DNA of 64,000 nt. Source: Pelotomaculum terephthalicicum JT. GTDB lineage: Bacteria > Bacillota > Desulfotomaculia > Desulfotomaculales > Pelotomaculaceae. Positions 1 through 8,203 of the stretch are shown one piece after another. Position 1 is the first letter of the stretch. Each line of letters begins with the position of its first letter. The position numbers were made by a program, and so were the translations under genes. The DNA is taken from NCBI RefSeq assembly GCF_022410535.1, contig NZ_JAKNBL010000005.1, forward strand, positions 83,664 through 147,663, in the 5' to 3' direction. Below the pieces are notes generated by a model that worked only from the letters and a program-made list of their open reading frames with translations, was not told the origin of the DNA and searched no databases.

Positions 1-95
1 TCTACCTGACTGGTAAGGATTTGGCTGATAGTAAGGCTCCCCCGACGATAGTCCGGCCAGCGCTCCATCCCGGCAATCTTAAGGCTTTTAGCCAC
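1..95 (-). CDS. Phage tail/baseplate protein, N-terminal fragment
   Basis: Open frame running off the left edge. A GTG at 95 begins VAKSLKIAGMERWPDY and an internal ATG lies at 68. An AAGGGGG ribosome site sits 9 nt before the GTG and the frame overlaps the tape-measure stop by 8 nt, so the GTG start is preferred. Position directly downstream of the tape measure suggests a distal tail or baseplate component. The N-terminus resembles phage proteins that open with a short 'KIAG-x-R' strand. Only about 31 residues are visible, so the function is inferred from synteny. Confidence 0.5.
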   Translation of the reverse strand, partial: MAKSLKIAGMERWPDYRRGSLTISQILTSQV

Positions 96-3000
96 TGAAA
101 CGCACCCCCTTGGCCAGGAGCGTCCGGTAAATCTGCTCGCCCGCGTCAGCGGTGCCGCCATTGACCGTTATGCTGATCTGGTTGATGGTGGTCGAGCTGT
201 TACTGGTTGCATTTGTGGCAACCGTACCCAAGGCTAAAGGAGCAATTCCTGCTAAAGCGCTCTTTAAGTCAAGGCCACTTAAATTGTTTTTTAAGCTGCT
301 GTAGGCAGCCGTTATATCAGCCACCCCGATTTTTATCTTGTCTACTAAAGAGGGAGAGTTGCGCTGATTGGGGTCCATACCGGAACCCATTATGCTTCGC
401 ACTTCATCCATGACACTTTGCAAGGCACTCATCCTGGACCTTATGCCCCGGATTAACTCACTCATGGCCTGGATGCCGTACCCGGCCGATTTTTTGACTA
501 TTTCCTCATACTTCTTTTCGATGGTGGCGATGGTTTCGGCGGCGTTCTTTTTAATTTCGCCGTTCTTTTCCTCCCAGGCCTTTTTGTATCTGACCAGCTC
601 CTCATCGGCCTTGGCTTTCATTTCCATGAGTTTGTTCTGCATTTCGATAGTCTGCTGGGTAAGTTGGTTCTGGGTTTCCAGCCTGATCTCACTTAAGCGC
701 TGGCTTAGCTCAACCCGGGCCTGACGCATCTCGATATTGGCTTCCGCCCGGGCCTGAGCGTTTTTGGTTTTCCAAAGGCTTACATATTTATTCAGCTCAT
801 CAGTTGTCAAGGCATTTAAGGCCGCGACCTGAGGAGCCGCCTTGACTCCCATCTGCCGCAGTTCGTCAATCAGCCCCTCGTCAACCCCTTTGGCGGCCAG
901 TGACTTTAAGTTGGCCTGCCAGCTATCGAACTGACTAACCTGGTCCTCCAGATTACCAAGCAAGGACTTGCCCGATACTTTTTGTGGCTTCACTTCATCA
1001 AAAAGCCCGATCTGGTTTTTGATGGACTCCACCTTGGCTGCATAGCTCTGCTCAAAAGCTTCGATGGCCTGGGCTTCTTTCTCTAAGCCTGCTGCCGTAA
1101 TAGCGGCTAATTTATCGGACAGTTCCTGCTGCAAGGCGATTTCATCCTGGGCCAGTTTGCTTTTGACTTCCCGGCACTGGTCAGCGTACTCTTTTTCCGC
1201 TTCCAGCAGCTTGGCATTGGTTTCAGTCTCTATATCTACCAGACTGTTCTTCATATCGACCAAGGTGGCAATAATGTCGGATACCGAACCTTCTATAAAG
1301 GATATTCCTTCTTGCATGCCGGTGCTCAAGCCTTCGCTGATATTAAGGCCATATTCGCGCATCACCTGGGAGGGGGAGCGGATGGATAGGGCTTCTTTGA
1401 TTTTGTTTTTTACCGTCTCGGCAATTTCCCCGGCGATTTCCCTGACTTTCTCAATCCGGCCTTTAATCCCGTCGATCAAACCCTGAATAATATGAGTTCC
1501 TATTTCCAGCAGCGTATTGTGCAGGGTTCTTAGACCCTCGAAAGCGTTGGCCACCACTGTCTTAATCCCATTCCACAGGGTGATGAAAATGTTTTTGATA
1601 TGCTCCCAGGCTCCTTGCCAGTCTCCCTGTAAGACATCCAGGAAAAAGCCGAAGGCGTTTACAATCACTTCCGCTGCAGTCTGAAATACCGCCTTGATGA
1701 TGTTCCAGATATTTGTGAATACAGCGGTGATATCTTTACCCCATTTATCCCAGAACACTTTAATGGCAGTTCCGGCTTTGGCGATAATGTTCCCAATATC
1801 CGCCCAGATCTCCTTGACCGTGTTACGAAATCCTTCATTGTTCTGCCAAAGCTCCTTGATAGCTAAGATTATCCCGGCAATAACGGCTGCGGCGATAGCA
1901 ATAGGACCAGTTAAGGCGGAAAAAGCCGCCCCCAACGCTGCGGTTACCCCACCGGCGCTGGCGATAGCGGCTGCAGCTGTACCGACTACACCGGAGATGG
2001 CCCCGGCGGCGGTGACCAGCTGACCGATAATCAGGACAACCGGGCCTATGGCGGCAGCCACCCCCGCCACGACTAGAATGGTTTTTTGGGCGCTGGGACT
2101 TAAAGCACCGAATCTTTGCACCAGTTCATTTAATCTCTGGATTAATGGGGTTATAACCGGCAGGATATGCTGGCCAAAGGCTCCCCCCAGCTCTTTTAAG
2201 CTTTCGGAGAAAACCCGCATCTGGTTAGCCGTTCCCGCCCCGGTTCTCTCGAAATCCCCCTGGGCGTTCTTGGTCATAGCCAGGACATAGTTGTACCTGA
2301 GCTGGGTCTGCTCAGCCTGGTTCATATCCTGGATTTTCTTTTTAATCCCCTGGCTGTAGGCGTATTCCTGCAGGTTGGCCTGGGTCATAACAATGCCTAA
2401 TTCTTTCAAAGATTCGGTCTCGCCGGTAAATACCGACTTTAAAGCGGTATCCGCTATGTCGATGCTGATGTTCTTAAAACTGGACAGATCTCCGGCCAAG
2501 CCCACCAGAGTCTTGCTCATTTCTTCTGCCTGCGTAGTGTTAAGCCCCAAGCTGGTAGCCATATCCCCATAGGTAGCAGCCATATCCAGGGCAGTGCCCC
2601 TGGCGATGCCATAGCGTTCCAGGGTGGTATCGCTCCAGTTCTTAACGCCTTCAGCGTTATCCTGAAAGGCTACTTCCACCTTGTTCAGAGCTTCATTGGT
2701 ATCTGAGGCCAGTTTCACCGCAGCGGTTCCGGCGGCTGCAAGCGGTGCGGTAACCGCCAGGGACATTCCCTGACCGGCACTGGTGATGCTGCTGCCCGCT
2801 GCTTTTAATTTCTGGCTGGCTTCTTCGGCCTTTTTAGAGAGCTTGGTCCAGGCGGAAGCTTGCAGTTCCAGTTCCTTGGCCGTATTTTTTAGGGAGTGTT
2901 CCATATTGGCCAGAACCTTTTCGGCCTGCAGCATTTTGATCTGCAGTTTTTCCACCGCGACCGCATCCTGCTCGGTACTGCCCGCTGCTTTTTCATATGC

Positions 3001-3231
3001 CTCTTTTAAGGCGGCCACTTTCTGCCTTTGCACCTCAGCCTGCTTGTTTAAATATTCAACTTTTAATTTAAGTTGGTCGGCGGCGCTGCCCATATCGCCC
3101 ATCTTGGCGGCGGCTGCCTGAAATTCAGCTCTGGCCAGCTTAAGCGACTGATCCAATTCTTTCATGCCCTGATTAAAGCCGGTGTTGTCCAGACCAACTT
3201 TGACCAGCAGTTCACCGATGGTTTCAGCCAA
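88..3231 (-). CDS. Phage tail tape measure protein
   Basis: 1047 aa, the largest protein of the late operon and directly after the tail assembly chaperones, which is the fixed place of the tape measure in siphophages. Residues about 45-140 are charged heptad-rich coiled coil. About 185-390 resemble the phage minor tail/TP901 core. About 380-460 is a long Ala/Gly/Ile-rich hydrophobic stretch typical of tape measures, and further coiled coil follows from about 690 to 930. The protein sets tail length and is thought to enter the host envelope during DNA ejection. By the usual rule of about 0.15 nm per residue the tail would be near 155 nm (inference). No lytic transglycosylase or peptidase motif was noticed. 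Confidence 0.93.
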   Translation of the reverse strand: MAETIGELLVKVGLDNTGFNQGMKELDQSLKLARAEFQAAAAKMGDMGSAADQLKLKVEYLNKQAEVQRQKVAALKEAYEKAAGSTEQDAVAVEKLQIKMLQAEKVLANMEHSLKNTAKELELQASAWTKLSKKAEEASQKLKAAGSSITSAGQGMSLAVTAPLAAAGTAAVKLASDTNEALNKVEVAFQDNAEGVKNWSDTTLERYGIARGTALDMAATYGDMATSLGLNTTQAEEMSKTLVGLAGDLSSFKNISIDIADTALKSVFTGETESLKELGIVMTQANLQEYAYSQGIKKKIQDMNQAEQTQLRYNYVLAMTKNAQGDFERTGAGTANQMRVFSESLKELGGAFGQHILPVITPLIQRLNELVQRFGALSPSAQKTILVVAGVAAAIGPVVLIIGQLVTAAGAISGVVGTAAAAIASAGGVTAALGAAFSALTGPIAIAAAVIAGIILAIKELWQNNEGFRNTVKEIWADIGNIIAKAGTAIKVFWDKWGKDITAVFTNIWNIIKAVFQTAAEVIVNAFGFFLDVLQGDWQGAWEHIKNIFITLWNGIKTVVANAFEGLRTLHNTLLEIGTHIIQGLIDGIKGRIEKVREIAGEIAETVKNKIKEALSIRSPSQVMREYGLNISEGLSTGMQEGISFIEGSVSDIIATLVDMKNSLVDIETETNAKLLEAEKEYADQCREVKSKLAQDEIALQQELSDKLAAITAAGLEKEAQAIEAFEQSYAAKVESIKNQIGLFDEVKPQKVSGKSLLGNLEDQVSQFDSWQANLKSLAAKGVDEGLIDELRQMGVKAAPQVAALNALTTDELNKYVSLWKTKNAQARAEANIEMRQARVELSQRLSEIRLETQNQLTQQTIEMQNKLMEMKAKADEELVRYKKAWEEKNGEIKKNAAETIATIEKKYEEIVKKSAGYGIQAMSELIRGIRSRMSALQSVMDEVRSIMGSGMDPNQRNSPSLVDKIKIGVADITAAYSSLKNNLSGLDLKSALAGIAPLALGTVATNATSNSSTTINQISITVNGGTADAGEQIYRTLLAKGVRFSG

Positions 3232-3245
3232 CTGTTTTCACCCCC

Positions 3246-3748
3246 TTACCAAATATCATCAATGTACCCGCTTGGATTGTTTTCAGCTTCGTTAACTACA
3301 GAGCCAACAATGAGCAGATCCCAGAACATATCGAGCGTCATGGCGTCAATCTGTTCCGGGAGCCAGTGGTAGCTTTGGGCCAGGCTCAAATAGAAATACA
3401 CCACCATTTGATAAGCCGACAGCTGGCTTAGGTCAGGTCCGTCGGCGGGACTTGGTTTGGGAGTTCTGTCATCTTGCGGCTTACGGCCTCGGCCACCCAA
3501 CTGGCAATCTGGTAAAAGAGAGGGACAAACTCATCCAGGTCCAGTTCTTCTTCAATAACCTCAGCGGTAATTTCCGGGTGATTAAAGGCAGCAGCGATCA
3601 GGCGTTCCATCTCGCTTAGAGCTTCCTCATCGCCTTGCTCTTTATCGCCGAATTTATCTTTGAATTTGGTTACTTCGCGCCACAGTTTGACCTTGGGCGG
3701 CGGCGCGGTGTATGTCTTTCCTTTAAGGGTAATCTTGGGGTTCTCCAT
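3246..3748 (-). CDS. Tail assembly chaperone GT fusion made by -1 frameshift
   Basis: Predicted long product. Translation starts at 3748, slips back one base at CCCAAAC (3461-3455, minus strand) and continues in the frame that ends at 3246. The expected fusion is 167 aa: 98 zero-frame residues, then 69 residues starting PSPADGPDLSQLS and ending SGYIDDIW. The downstream frame has only a TTG (3500) as possible start and no good ribosome site, which argues that it is expressed by frameshifting. The T-like C-terminal part normally binds the tail tube protein. Frameshifted tail chaperones are widespread in siphophages; the frameshift itself is inferred from sequence. Confidence 0.8.
3428..3748 (-). 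CDS. Tail assembly chaperone, gpG-like zero-frame product
   Basis: 106 aa acidic protein (begins MENPKITLKGKTY) between the major tail protein and the tape measure, the position of lambda gpG and its functional analogues. It should coat the tape measure and recruit tail-tube subunits. The last 30 codons overlap a second frame. Residue 98 (Asn) is the last codon of a CCCAAAC heptamer in the correct phase for -1 slippage, so this is the short product of a G/GT pair. Identification rests on size, place and the slip site, since these chaperones diverge rapidly. Confidence 0.85.
   Translation of the reverse strand: MENPKITLKGKTYTAPPPKVKLWREVTKFKDKFGDKEQGDEEALSEMERLIAAAFNHPEITAEVIEEELDLDEFVPLFYQIASWVAEAVSRKMTELPNQVPPTDLT
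3455..3461 (-). promoter_or_regulatory. Programmed -1 ribosomal frameshift site CCCAAAC
   Basis: On the minus strand the codons are CTC CCA AAC CAA. The heptamer C CCA AAC fits the X XXY YYZ rule in the zero frame and links the 106-aa frame to the overlapping -1 frame. Confidence 0.8.
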
Positions 3749-3796
3749 CGATATCCCTCCCTGTGTGATAGCGGTACAAAAACCGCCCCGATTGGC

Positions 3797-4681
3797 TTAA
3801 ACAGCAGTGGTGAAGCTGCCGATTGAAGCATTAGCCAGGTTTTGGCCGCAAATATCCCTGACCCCCTGCGTGCATACCATGATGTAATCCGCGCCCGGGG
3901 CCAAATTGCTGGCCGGATTGAAAGTCACCACTTTGTGTTCTGAATTGATACTAAGGACTCCGGCAACTAAGGACCCATCATCAGCCTTCAGTAAGATAAA
4001 ATTAGCGGCGGTTACATCGGTAGCCTGGATGGCGTTGGCAAAGGTCCAGGTCAGGTTAGCGTCTGCTGCCACTCCGCTGGAACCATCCACCGGACTTATT
4101 ATCACCGTCAAAGGGCCGGGGGCCGCTCCGTCCACCGCCGTAAACCAATTAATGCCGGTTGAAACTGCCCAATCGGGATGATCCTCATCGCCGATCTTCT
4201 GCCAGGCGTTGTCAAAGGTGCGTTTAATAAATGTCCCCTTGATTTTGGGGGTCTGAAATTTGGGCTTATCCTCCGCAGTCTGGTACTCCTGCTCTTGCAG
4301 GGCGAATTTCCCTTTATACAGCCATACATAGCGGTAGCTGCCGTTGCTCTTTTTGGACTTGAATCCCAAAGCCACATAGGGTGCGGTGTCGGTTGACTTC
4401 TTGACCAGCACCCCGCCAGTGACGCTGTGCCCCAAAAGGGCCGCCTGGGTGTTGAGGTCAATGTCTTTAGCCTCAAACTCCACATCGATTTCCCCCAGCG
4501 AGGTGACGGTTTCATCAGGCCCGTCGTCGCAGTACAGGGTTTCTGTATTGCTCTTGGGACTTATTTTGGCGTTGATAGCCCCGGCTATGGCCACCGGGCT
4601 GTTATATGTCGCTCCCAAAGGCGTATCGCTGGTAAGAACCGCGTAATACAGGCTGTTTAAGCCTACTTGTACCCCTGCCAT
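3797..4681 (-). CDS. Major tail tube protein with C-terminal Ig-like domain
   Basis: 294 aa. Residues about 1-180 match the tail-tube fold expected here in the head-to-tail gene order. After a linker rich in Gly/Ala/Pro, residues about 190-294 form an Ig-like (Big_5 type) module with the signature 'ISPVDGSSGVAAD', 'LTWTF' and 'VVTFNPASNLAPGADY'. Surface Ig domains are common decorations of phage tail tubes and may aid weak adhesion to cells or surfaces. The ATG at 4681 has an AGGAGG site just upstream. A 48-bp gap separates it from the chaperone gene. Confidence 0.85.
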   Translation of the reverse strand: MAGVQVGLNSLYYAVLTSDTPLGATYNSPVAIAGAINAKISPKSNTETLYCDDGPDETVTSLGEIDVEFEAKDIDLNTQAALLGHSVTGGVLVKKSTDTAPYVALGFKSKKSNGSYRYVWLYKGKFALQEQEYQTAEDKPKFQTPKIKGTFIKRTFDNAWQKIGDEDHPDWAVSTGINWFTAVDGAAPGPLTVIISPVDGSSGVAADANLTWTFANAIQATDVTAANFILLKADDGSLVAGVLSINSEHKVVTFNPASNLAPGADYIMVCTQGVRDICGQNLANASIGSFTTAV

Positions 4682-4684
4682 TTT

Positions 4685-5053
4685 TTAACCTCCTTCAACT
4701 TCCCGCTCAGTCACATACCTGAGCGCTTTGTGAAATATTTTGGTATCGTCTTCATAAAGATCGGCGCTGCTAGTTCTTTTAAAGCCTAAAGATTTCATGG
4801 TTTTGTCCACCTCGGCGGCAATAGGGGAGGTGCTGGCTGCTTTTACCCACACATCCACTTGCACGTGCACCTCAGCCATAAAGGCAGTGTTGTCTGCCCA
4901 GGCGGAATCGAAATTGGTTATCTCAAACAAAGTAATGTATTTGTCTAAGCCCTCCGGCGCTTTCAGCTGGTAGATATAAGGCCCGCCCAATAAAGCCAGC
5001 AAATCTGTGTTTTCCTCCAAAGCCGCCAGGACTTCCGGTTTGACATTGATCAT
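4685..5053 (-). CDS. Tail completion/terminator-like protein
   Basis: 122 aa (MINVKPEVLAALEENTDLLALLGG). Lies between an HK97 gp10-like protein and the major tail protein, where the tail terminator (lambda gpU / SPP1 gp17 type) is found. Start and upstream stop overlap by 4 nt (ATGA), indicating translational coupling. The sequence is compatible with the DUF3168-like tail-end fold, but the call depends mainly on synteny. Confidence 0.65.
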   Translation of the reverse strand: MINVKPEVLAALEENTDLLALLGGPYIYQLKAPEGLDKYITLFEITNFDSAWADNTAFMAEVHVQVDVWVKAASTSPIAAEVDKTMKSLGFKRTSSADLYEDDTKIFHKALRYVTEREVEGG

Positions 5054-5433
5054 AGGTTAAGCCCCGCTTTCAAGGTCTGCCTGATGGTTTCCAACACCTG
5101 TTTTTTGCTTTCGGCTTGAGCCGGACCCATGAAAGGGCGGGCGGTCATCTTGGAGGTGCCGTACTCCAGAAATTTGCCATAAAAAAAGGGAGCCTTTGGT
5201 CCCACCTCAACGTATTTGCCGTTTTCATCCTGCTTTGGTTCGGAAATCACGATATTGTCTGCCAGGTGCTCCTTCGCCATGGCGCTGCGGGGAGCCCTTT
5301 GGCTGGCGTTTTCCTGGACGATTTTGGCTCCGGCATAGAGGGCCTGGTTCTCTGCCGGAGCGGCTCTTTGCCCCAGTTCCTTTAGCCTATCTAAAATTTC
5401 GTCCATACCTTCCAGGGTCATATTACCTGCCAC
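5050..5433 (-). CDS. HK97 gp10-family head-tail joining protein
   Basis: 127 aa. It has the family pattern of an N-terminal helix ending in 'LKELGQRA', then 'GAKIVQENASQRAPR', and the C-terminal 'FLEYGTSKMTARPFMGPA' motif, which is highly characteristic of HK97-gp10 / phage morphogenesis proteins. GTG start at 5433 with GGAGGTGA upstream. It overlaps the head-closure gene by 11 nt. Role: joining of the completed tail to the capsid. Confidence 0.85.
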   Translation of the reverse strand: MAGNMTLEGMDEILDRLKELGQRAAPAENQALYAGAKIVQENASQRAPRSAMAKEHLADNIVISEPKQDENGKYVEVGPKAPFFYGKFLEYGTSKMTARPFMGPAQAESKKQVLETIRQTLKAGLNL

Positions 5434-5761
5434 CGGGGATCACCTCCTTGCACATCAGTTCTATTACGCGGTGCCGCTCATCCTTATCGATTACCGACAG
5501 AATTTGAAATACCCGGGAGCCATATAATACCCGCATTGAAGGAGTTATCCCGGTTCGGTAGCGGATTTTAATCCGGGTGGTGACCTCCGACTGCAAGGCC
5601 CCCGCCTGGAAGTATTCTTTACCCGATATGTCCGACACTGCTGCCCACACTGTGGCTACTGTAGTCCAGTTTTCCAGGGGGATGCCTTCTGACTTGGTAA
5701 TGGTCTTGGCCTGCAAGGCAATACGCTGCCGCATCTCACCCATTAAATCGCGCTTCTTCAT
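5423..5761 (-). CDS. Head closure (head-tail adaptor) protein
   Basis: About 112 aa from the ATG at 5761 (MKKRDLMGEMRQRIALQ); a GAAGGGTGG site precedes it, so it is preferred over the ATG nine bases upstream. The motif run 'MRQRIALQ', 'NWTTVATVWAAVSDISG', 'RYRTGITPSMRVLYGSRVFQI' is typical of the SPP1 gp16 / phage_H_T_join family, which seals the portal after DNA packaging. Confidence 0.88.
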   Translation of the reverse strand: MKKRDLMGEMRQRIALQAKTITKSEGIPLENWTTVATVWAAVSDISGKEYFQAGALQSEVTTRIKIRYRTGITPSMRVLYGSRVFQILSVIDKDERHRVIELMCKEVIPGGR

Positions 5762-5763
5762 AA

Positions 5764-6048
5764 TTACCACCCTTCTCGGCGGTAGGCGAATAGGAGCCTG
5801 GTCATAAACTCAATTAATGCTTTCATGTCGACTGCTTCCCGTAGTTCATAGAGATTGCCGATGGCATAAAGGAGGGCTTGTTTAACTGTTTCCGGCACCT
5901 CGGTAAATTCGGTCAGGGGAAAGCGCAGAATGTCCTGGCAGAGTTCCTCGGCGGCACCTATGAGATCGGTGATGAGCGTATTGTCTTCATCACCGTCTAC
6001 TTTTAGATACAGTTTTACTTCCTCCAAAGTAAGTACCAATACGCCCAC
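5764..6048 (-). CDS. Head-tail connector protein (HK97 gp6-like)
   Basis: 94 aa, mostly helical, with the hallmark start 'LTLEEVKLYLKVDGDEDN' followed by 'ITDLIGAAEELCQDILRF'. Forms the ring under the portal. GTG at 6048 is one candidate start; TTG at 6039, with AAGGCGGTGG upstream, is an alternative giving MVLTLEEVK. Confidence 0.88.
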   Translation of the reverse strand: MGVLVLTLEEVKLYLKVDGDEDNTLITDLIGAAEELCQDILRFPLTEFTEVPETVKQALLYAIGNLYELREAVDMKALIEFMTRLLFAYRREGW

Positions 6049-6057
6049 CGCCTTTCA

Positions 6058-6279
6058 TTACTCGGCTGCCATAAGTCCCGCGGCTTTAAGCTTAGCGAGG
6101 AGGGCATTGAAGTCGGTCACCAGGCCTTCAATCGTTGATGCCGTACTGTCCGCTTGAGTTCCTGCAGGCTTAAGTTCATTACCTGCAAAGGTCAGTTTAC
6201 CGCCAACCGCAATCTCAAGCGATCCGCCAATAACGGTTATCTCGCCGCCTTGCTCAGTGTAGTTTTTTACATTGCTCAT
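6058..6279 (-). CDS. Head fiber-like small virion protein
   Basis: 73 aa (MSNVKNYTEQGGEITVIGG). The opening 'VKNYTEQGGE-x-TVIGGSLEI' is found in short phage proteins annotated as head fiber proteins (phi29 gp8.5 N-terminal segment family). The C-terminal half is a short helical tail (FNALLAKLKAAGLMA). It sits directly after the major capsid gene, consistent with a capsid decoration. Family assignment is from memory of the motif. Confidence 0.65.
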   Translation of the reverse strand: MSNVKNYTEQGGEITVIGGSLEIAVGGKLTFAGNELKPAGTQADSTASTIEGLVTDFNALLAKLKAAGLMAAE

Positions 6280-6288
6280 AACTCACAC

Positions 6289-7488
6289 CTACGCTTTCAT
6301 CTTAAGTACCTTGATGGCTTCAGAGAGAATCAGCTTGCCGTCCACCCGCTGGGTTGCCTTAAATCCTACCTGACCGGTTGCCGCATAAAGCTCGTTCAGC
6401 CTTTGGAAGGAACGGCCTTGCCGATCAGCAATCCAGTAGTAGCCGAAATCGCCGAAAGCGATAGTTTTAGCCCCTGCCGCAATTGTCGGTACATAGGCTG
6501 AAGTCTTGACCGGACGATTTAAAATCGTATCCGGTTGTCCGGCAGAAATGGAGGGCTGCCACAGGTACTGGCCGTTGCCGTCCTTTAATTTTCTGATGGC
6601 TTTGACAGTGGAATCATTCATCACGAATACGGCGTTTTTGCGGTAAGGGGACTTAAGGCTGTAGAACAGATCCATGATCTCATCCACCGTAATAGCTGTT
6701 GCCGAGGCAGCAGTTACACCCAGTTCCGCTCCGCCGGTAGCGTTGAAAATTCCGGTCGGCTTGCCGGTTCCGTCACCGATGAAGAAGGATTCCTCTTCCT
6801 TGGCCCCGATTCTCCGGGCAAATTCCCGGGCGATATATGACTCCAGATTAAAGACGCTGTCATTTAACAGTTCCTCGGATACCTTGATCATGGTTGCCAG
6901 CTTGTACGCTCCAATGGAAACCTGCCCGAAGGCATCGTCTGATTCCGGAATAGCGCCTTCTTCATCCACCCAGGAGGCGGTGCCCTTGGAGGCTACCACC
7001 GGTATTTTGCGGTCGCCGCTGGCGGTTTGGATGATCTTGGCCATGGTGCGGAAGATGTTTTCTTCTTGCAGAGCTTCGACCAGGGTACGCTCGAACTCGT
7101 CCGGAACCAGGTAGCCTCCCTCGGAATCGGTTCCCACCTGCAGCGCGTTTAATACTTCGTATCCCGCTGCCTTGCTGCGCATGGCGTTCCAGAAGGCTCG
7201 TTTGTACTCGTCACTGGCCCGACCGGTTTTATCCTCAGGGTTGGGCTGGCCGGGCTTGCCGGTAATGGGTGTATTGACGGGTTTGTTAAGTTCCGCGTCC
7301 AGTGCCTGCTGACGCTCCAGCCGGTCGATTTCTTTGCCGAGATTCACAACATCGGCTTCCATCTTTTCATAGACGGCAACGTCCTCGGCGGAAAGGAGCC
7401 CGTCCGCGCCGCGCTTGCTGTCCAGAAAGGCTTTCGCGGCATCCCAGGCTTTGGCTCTTTTCTCCCGCAGTTCTAAAATTTTGCTCAT
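6289..7488 (-). CDS. HK97-fold major capsid protein
   Basis: 399 aa from the ATG at 7488 (MSKILELREKRAKAW), which has GGGAGGA six bases upstream; a longer frame to 7503 is less likely. Residues about 5-70 form the charged helical delta (scaffolding) domain that the neighbouring protease should remove. The body carries HK97 signatures 'GGYLVPDEFERTLVEAL', 'ESYIAREFARRIGAKEEESFFIGDGTGKPTGI' and a C-terminal 'KATQRVDGKLI'. Forms the icosahedral shell. Confidence 0.95.
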   Translation of the reverse strand: MSKILELREKRAKAWDAAKAFLDSKRGADGLLSAEDVAVYEKMEADVVNLGKEIDRLERQQALDAELNKPVNTPITGKPGQPNPEDKTGRASDEYKRAFWNAMRSKAAGYEVLNALQVGTDSEGGYLVPDEFERTLVEALQEENIFRTMAKIIQTASGDRKIPVVASKGTASWVDEEGAIPESDDAFGQVSIGAYKLATMIKVSEELLNDSVFNLESYIAREFARRIGAKEEESFFIGDGTGKPTGIFNATGGAELGVTAASATAITVDEIMDLFYSLKSPYRKNAVFVMNDSTVKAIRKLKDGNGQYLWQPSISAGQPDTILNRPVKTSAYVPTIAAGAKTIAFGDFGYYWIADRQGRSFQRLNELYAATGQVGFKATQRVDGKLILSEAIKVLKMKA

Positions 7489-7504
7489 GGTCATTCCTCC
7501 CATT

Positions 7505-8203
7505 CTAATGTTTTAACAGGCTGAGCCGCTTTTCCAGGTAGCTGAGCGGGGTAGCGGTTTCAGGTTCAGGTTTCTTATGGGGCAGCTTTTTTACCAGCGC
7601 GTTGGTAACCGTCATTTTGTCAAAAAGATAAGCCGCGCTGGGCGGCTCGGTTAGGTGCTCTTCGGTTGTGTACAAGACTTTGTCGGCAAAGCCCAGCTCC
7701 ACTGCTTTCCAGGCGTTAAACCAGCTTTCGGCATCCATCATGTGTGAGATTTTGGTCCTTGATAAACCGGTTTTTTGTTCGTAGGCATTGATGATGCTTT
7801 CTTTAACCTCGGACAGCATGGCAATACCGCTTTGCAGGTCAGATATTTCCCCGCATATAACGGTGGCGGGGTTATGGATCATCATCATGGCTACCGGAGA
7901 CATGTGAACCTCGTCCGCCGCCATGGCGATTACTGAAGCCGCACTGGCGGCAAGCCCTTCGATTTTGACGGTAATATGTCCCGGATATTCTTTTAACATG
8001 GTGTAGATCTGACTGGCGGCAAATACATCGCCACCTGGAGAGTTAAGCATCACCACCACATCACCATCCTCAGCGTTGAGCTCGTTTTTAAACTGCTTGG
8101 GGGTAATATCGTCGTCGAACCAGCTGTCCTCAGCGATATACCCATCTAAAAAGAGGGTGCGCTCCTTATCGTTTTTAAGCCAGTTCCAAAACTTTCTGCT
8201 CAT
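7505..8203 (-). CDS. ClpP-like prohead maturation protease
   Basis: 232 aa serine protease of the ClpP/crotonase fold. 'NSPGGDVFAA' (54-63) is the glycine-rich oxyanion region, 'AASAASVIAMA' gives the likely nucleophile Ser90, and 'MMMIHNPA' supplies His110. An Asp around 156 (DAESWFNAWKAVELGFAD) completes the probable triad. It cleaves the capsid delta domain during prohead maturation. Overlaps the portal gene stop by 4 nt. Confidence 0.93.
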   Translation of the reverse strand: MSRKFWNWLKNDKERTLFLDGYIAEDSWFDDDITPKQFKNELNAEDGDVVVMLNSPGGDVFAASQIYTMLKEYPGHITVKIEGLAASAASVIAMAADEVHMSPVAMMMIHNPATVICGEISDLQSGIAMLSEVKESIINAYEQKTGLSRTKISHMMDAESWFNAWKAVELGFADKVLYTTEEHLTEPPSAAYLFDKMTVTNALVKKLPHKKPEPETATPLSYLEKRLSLLKH

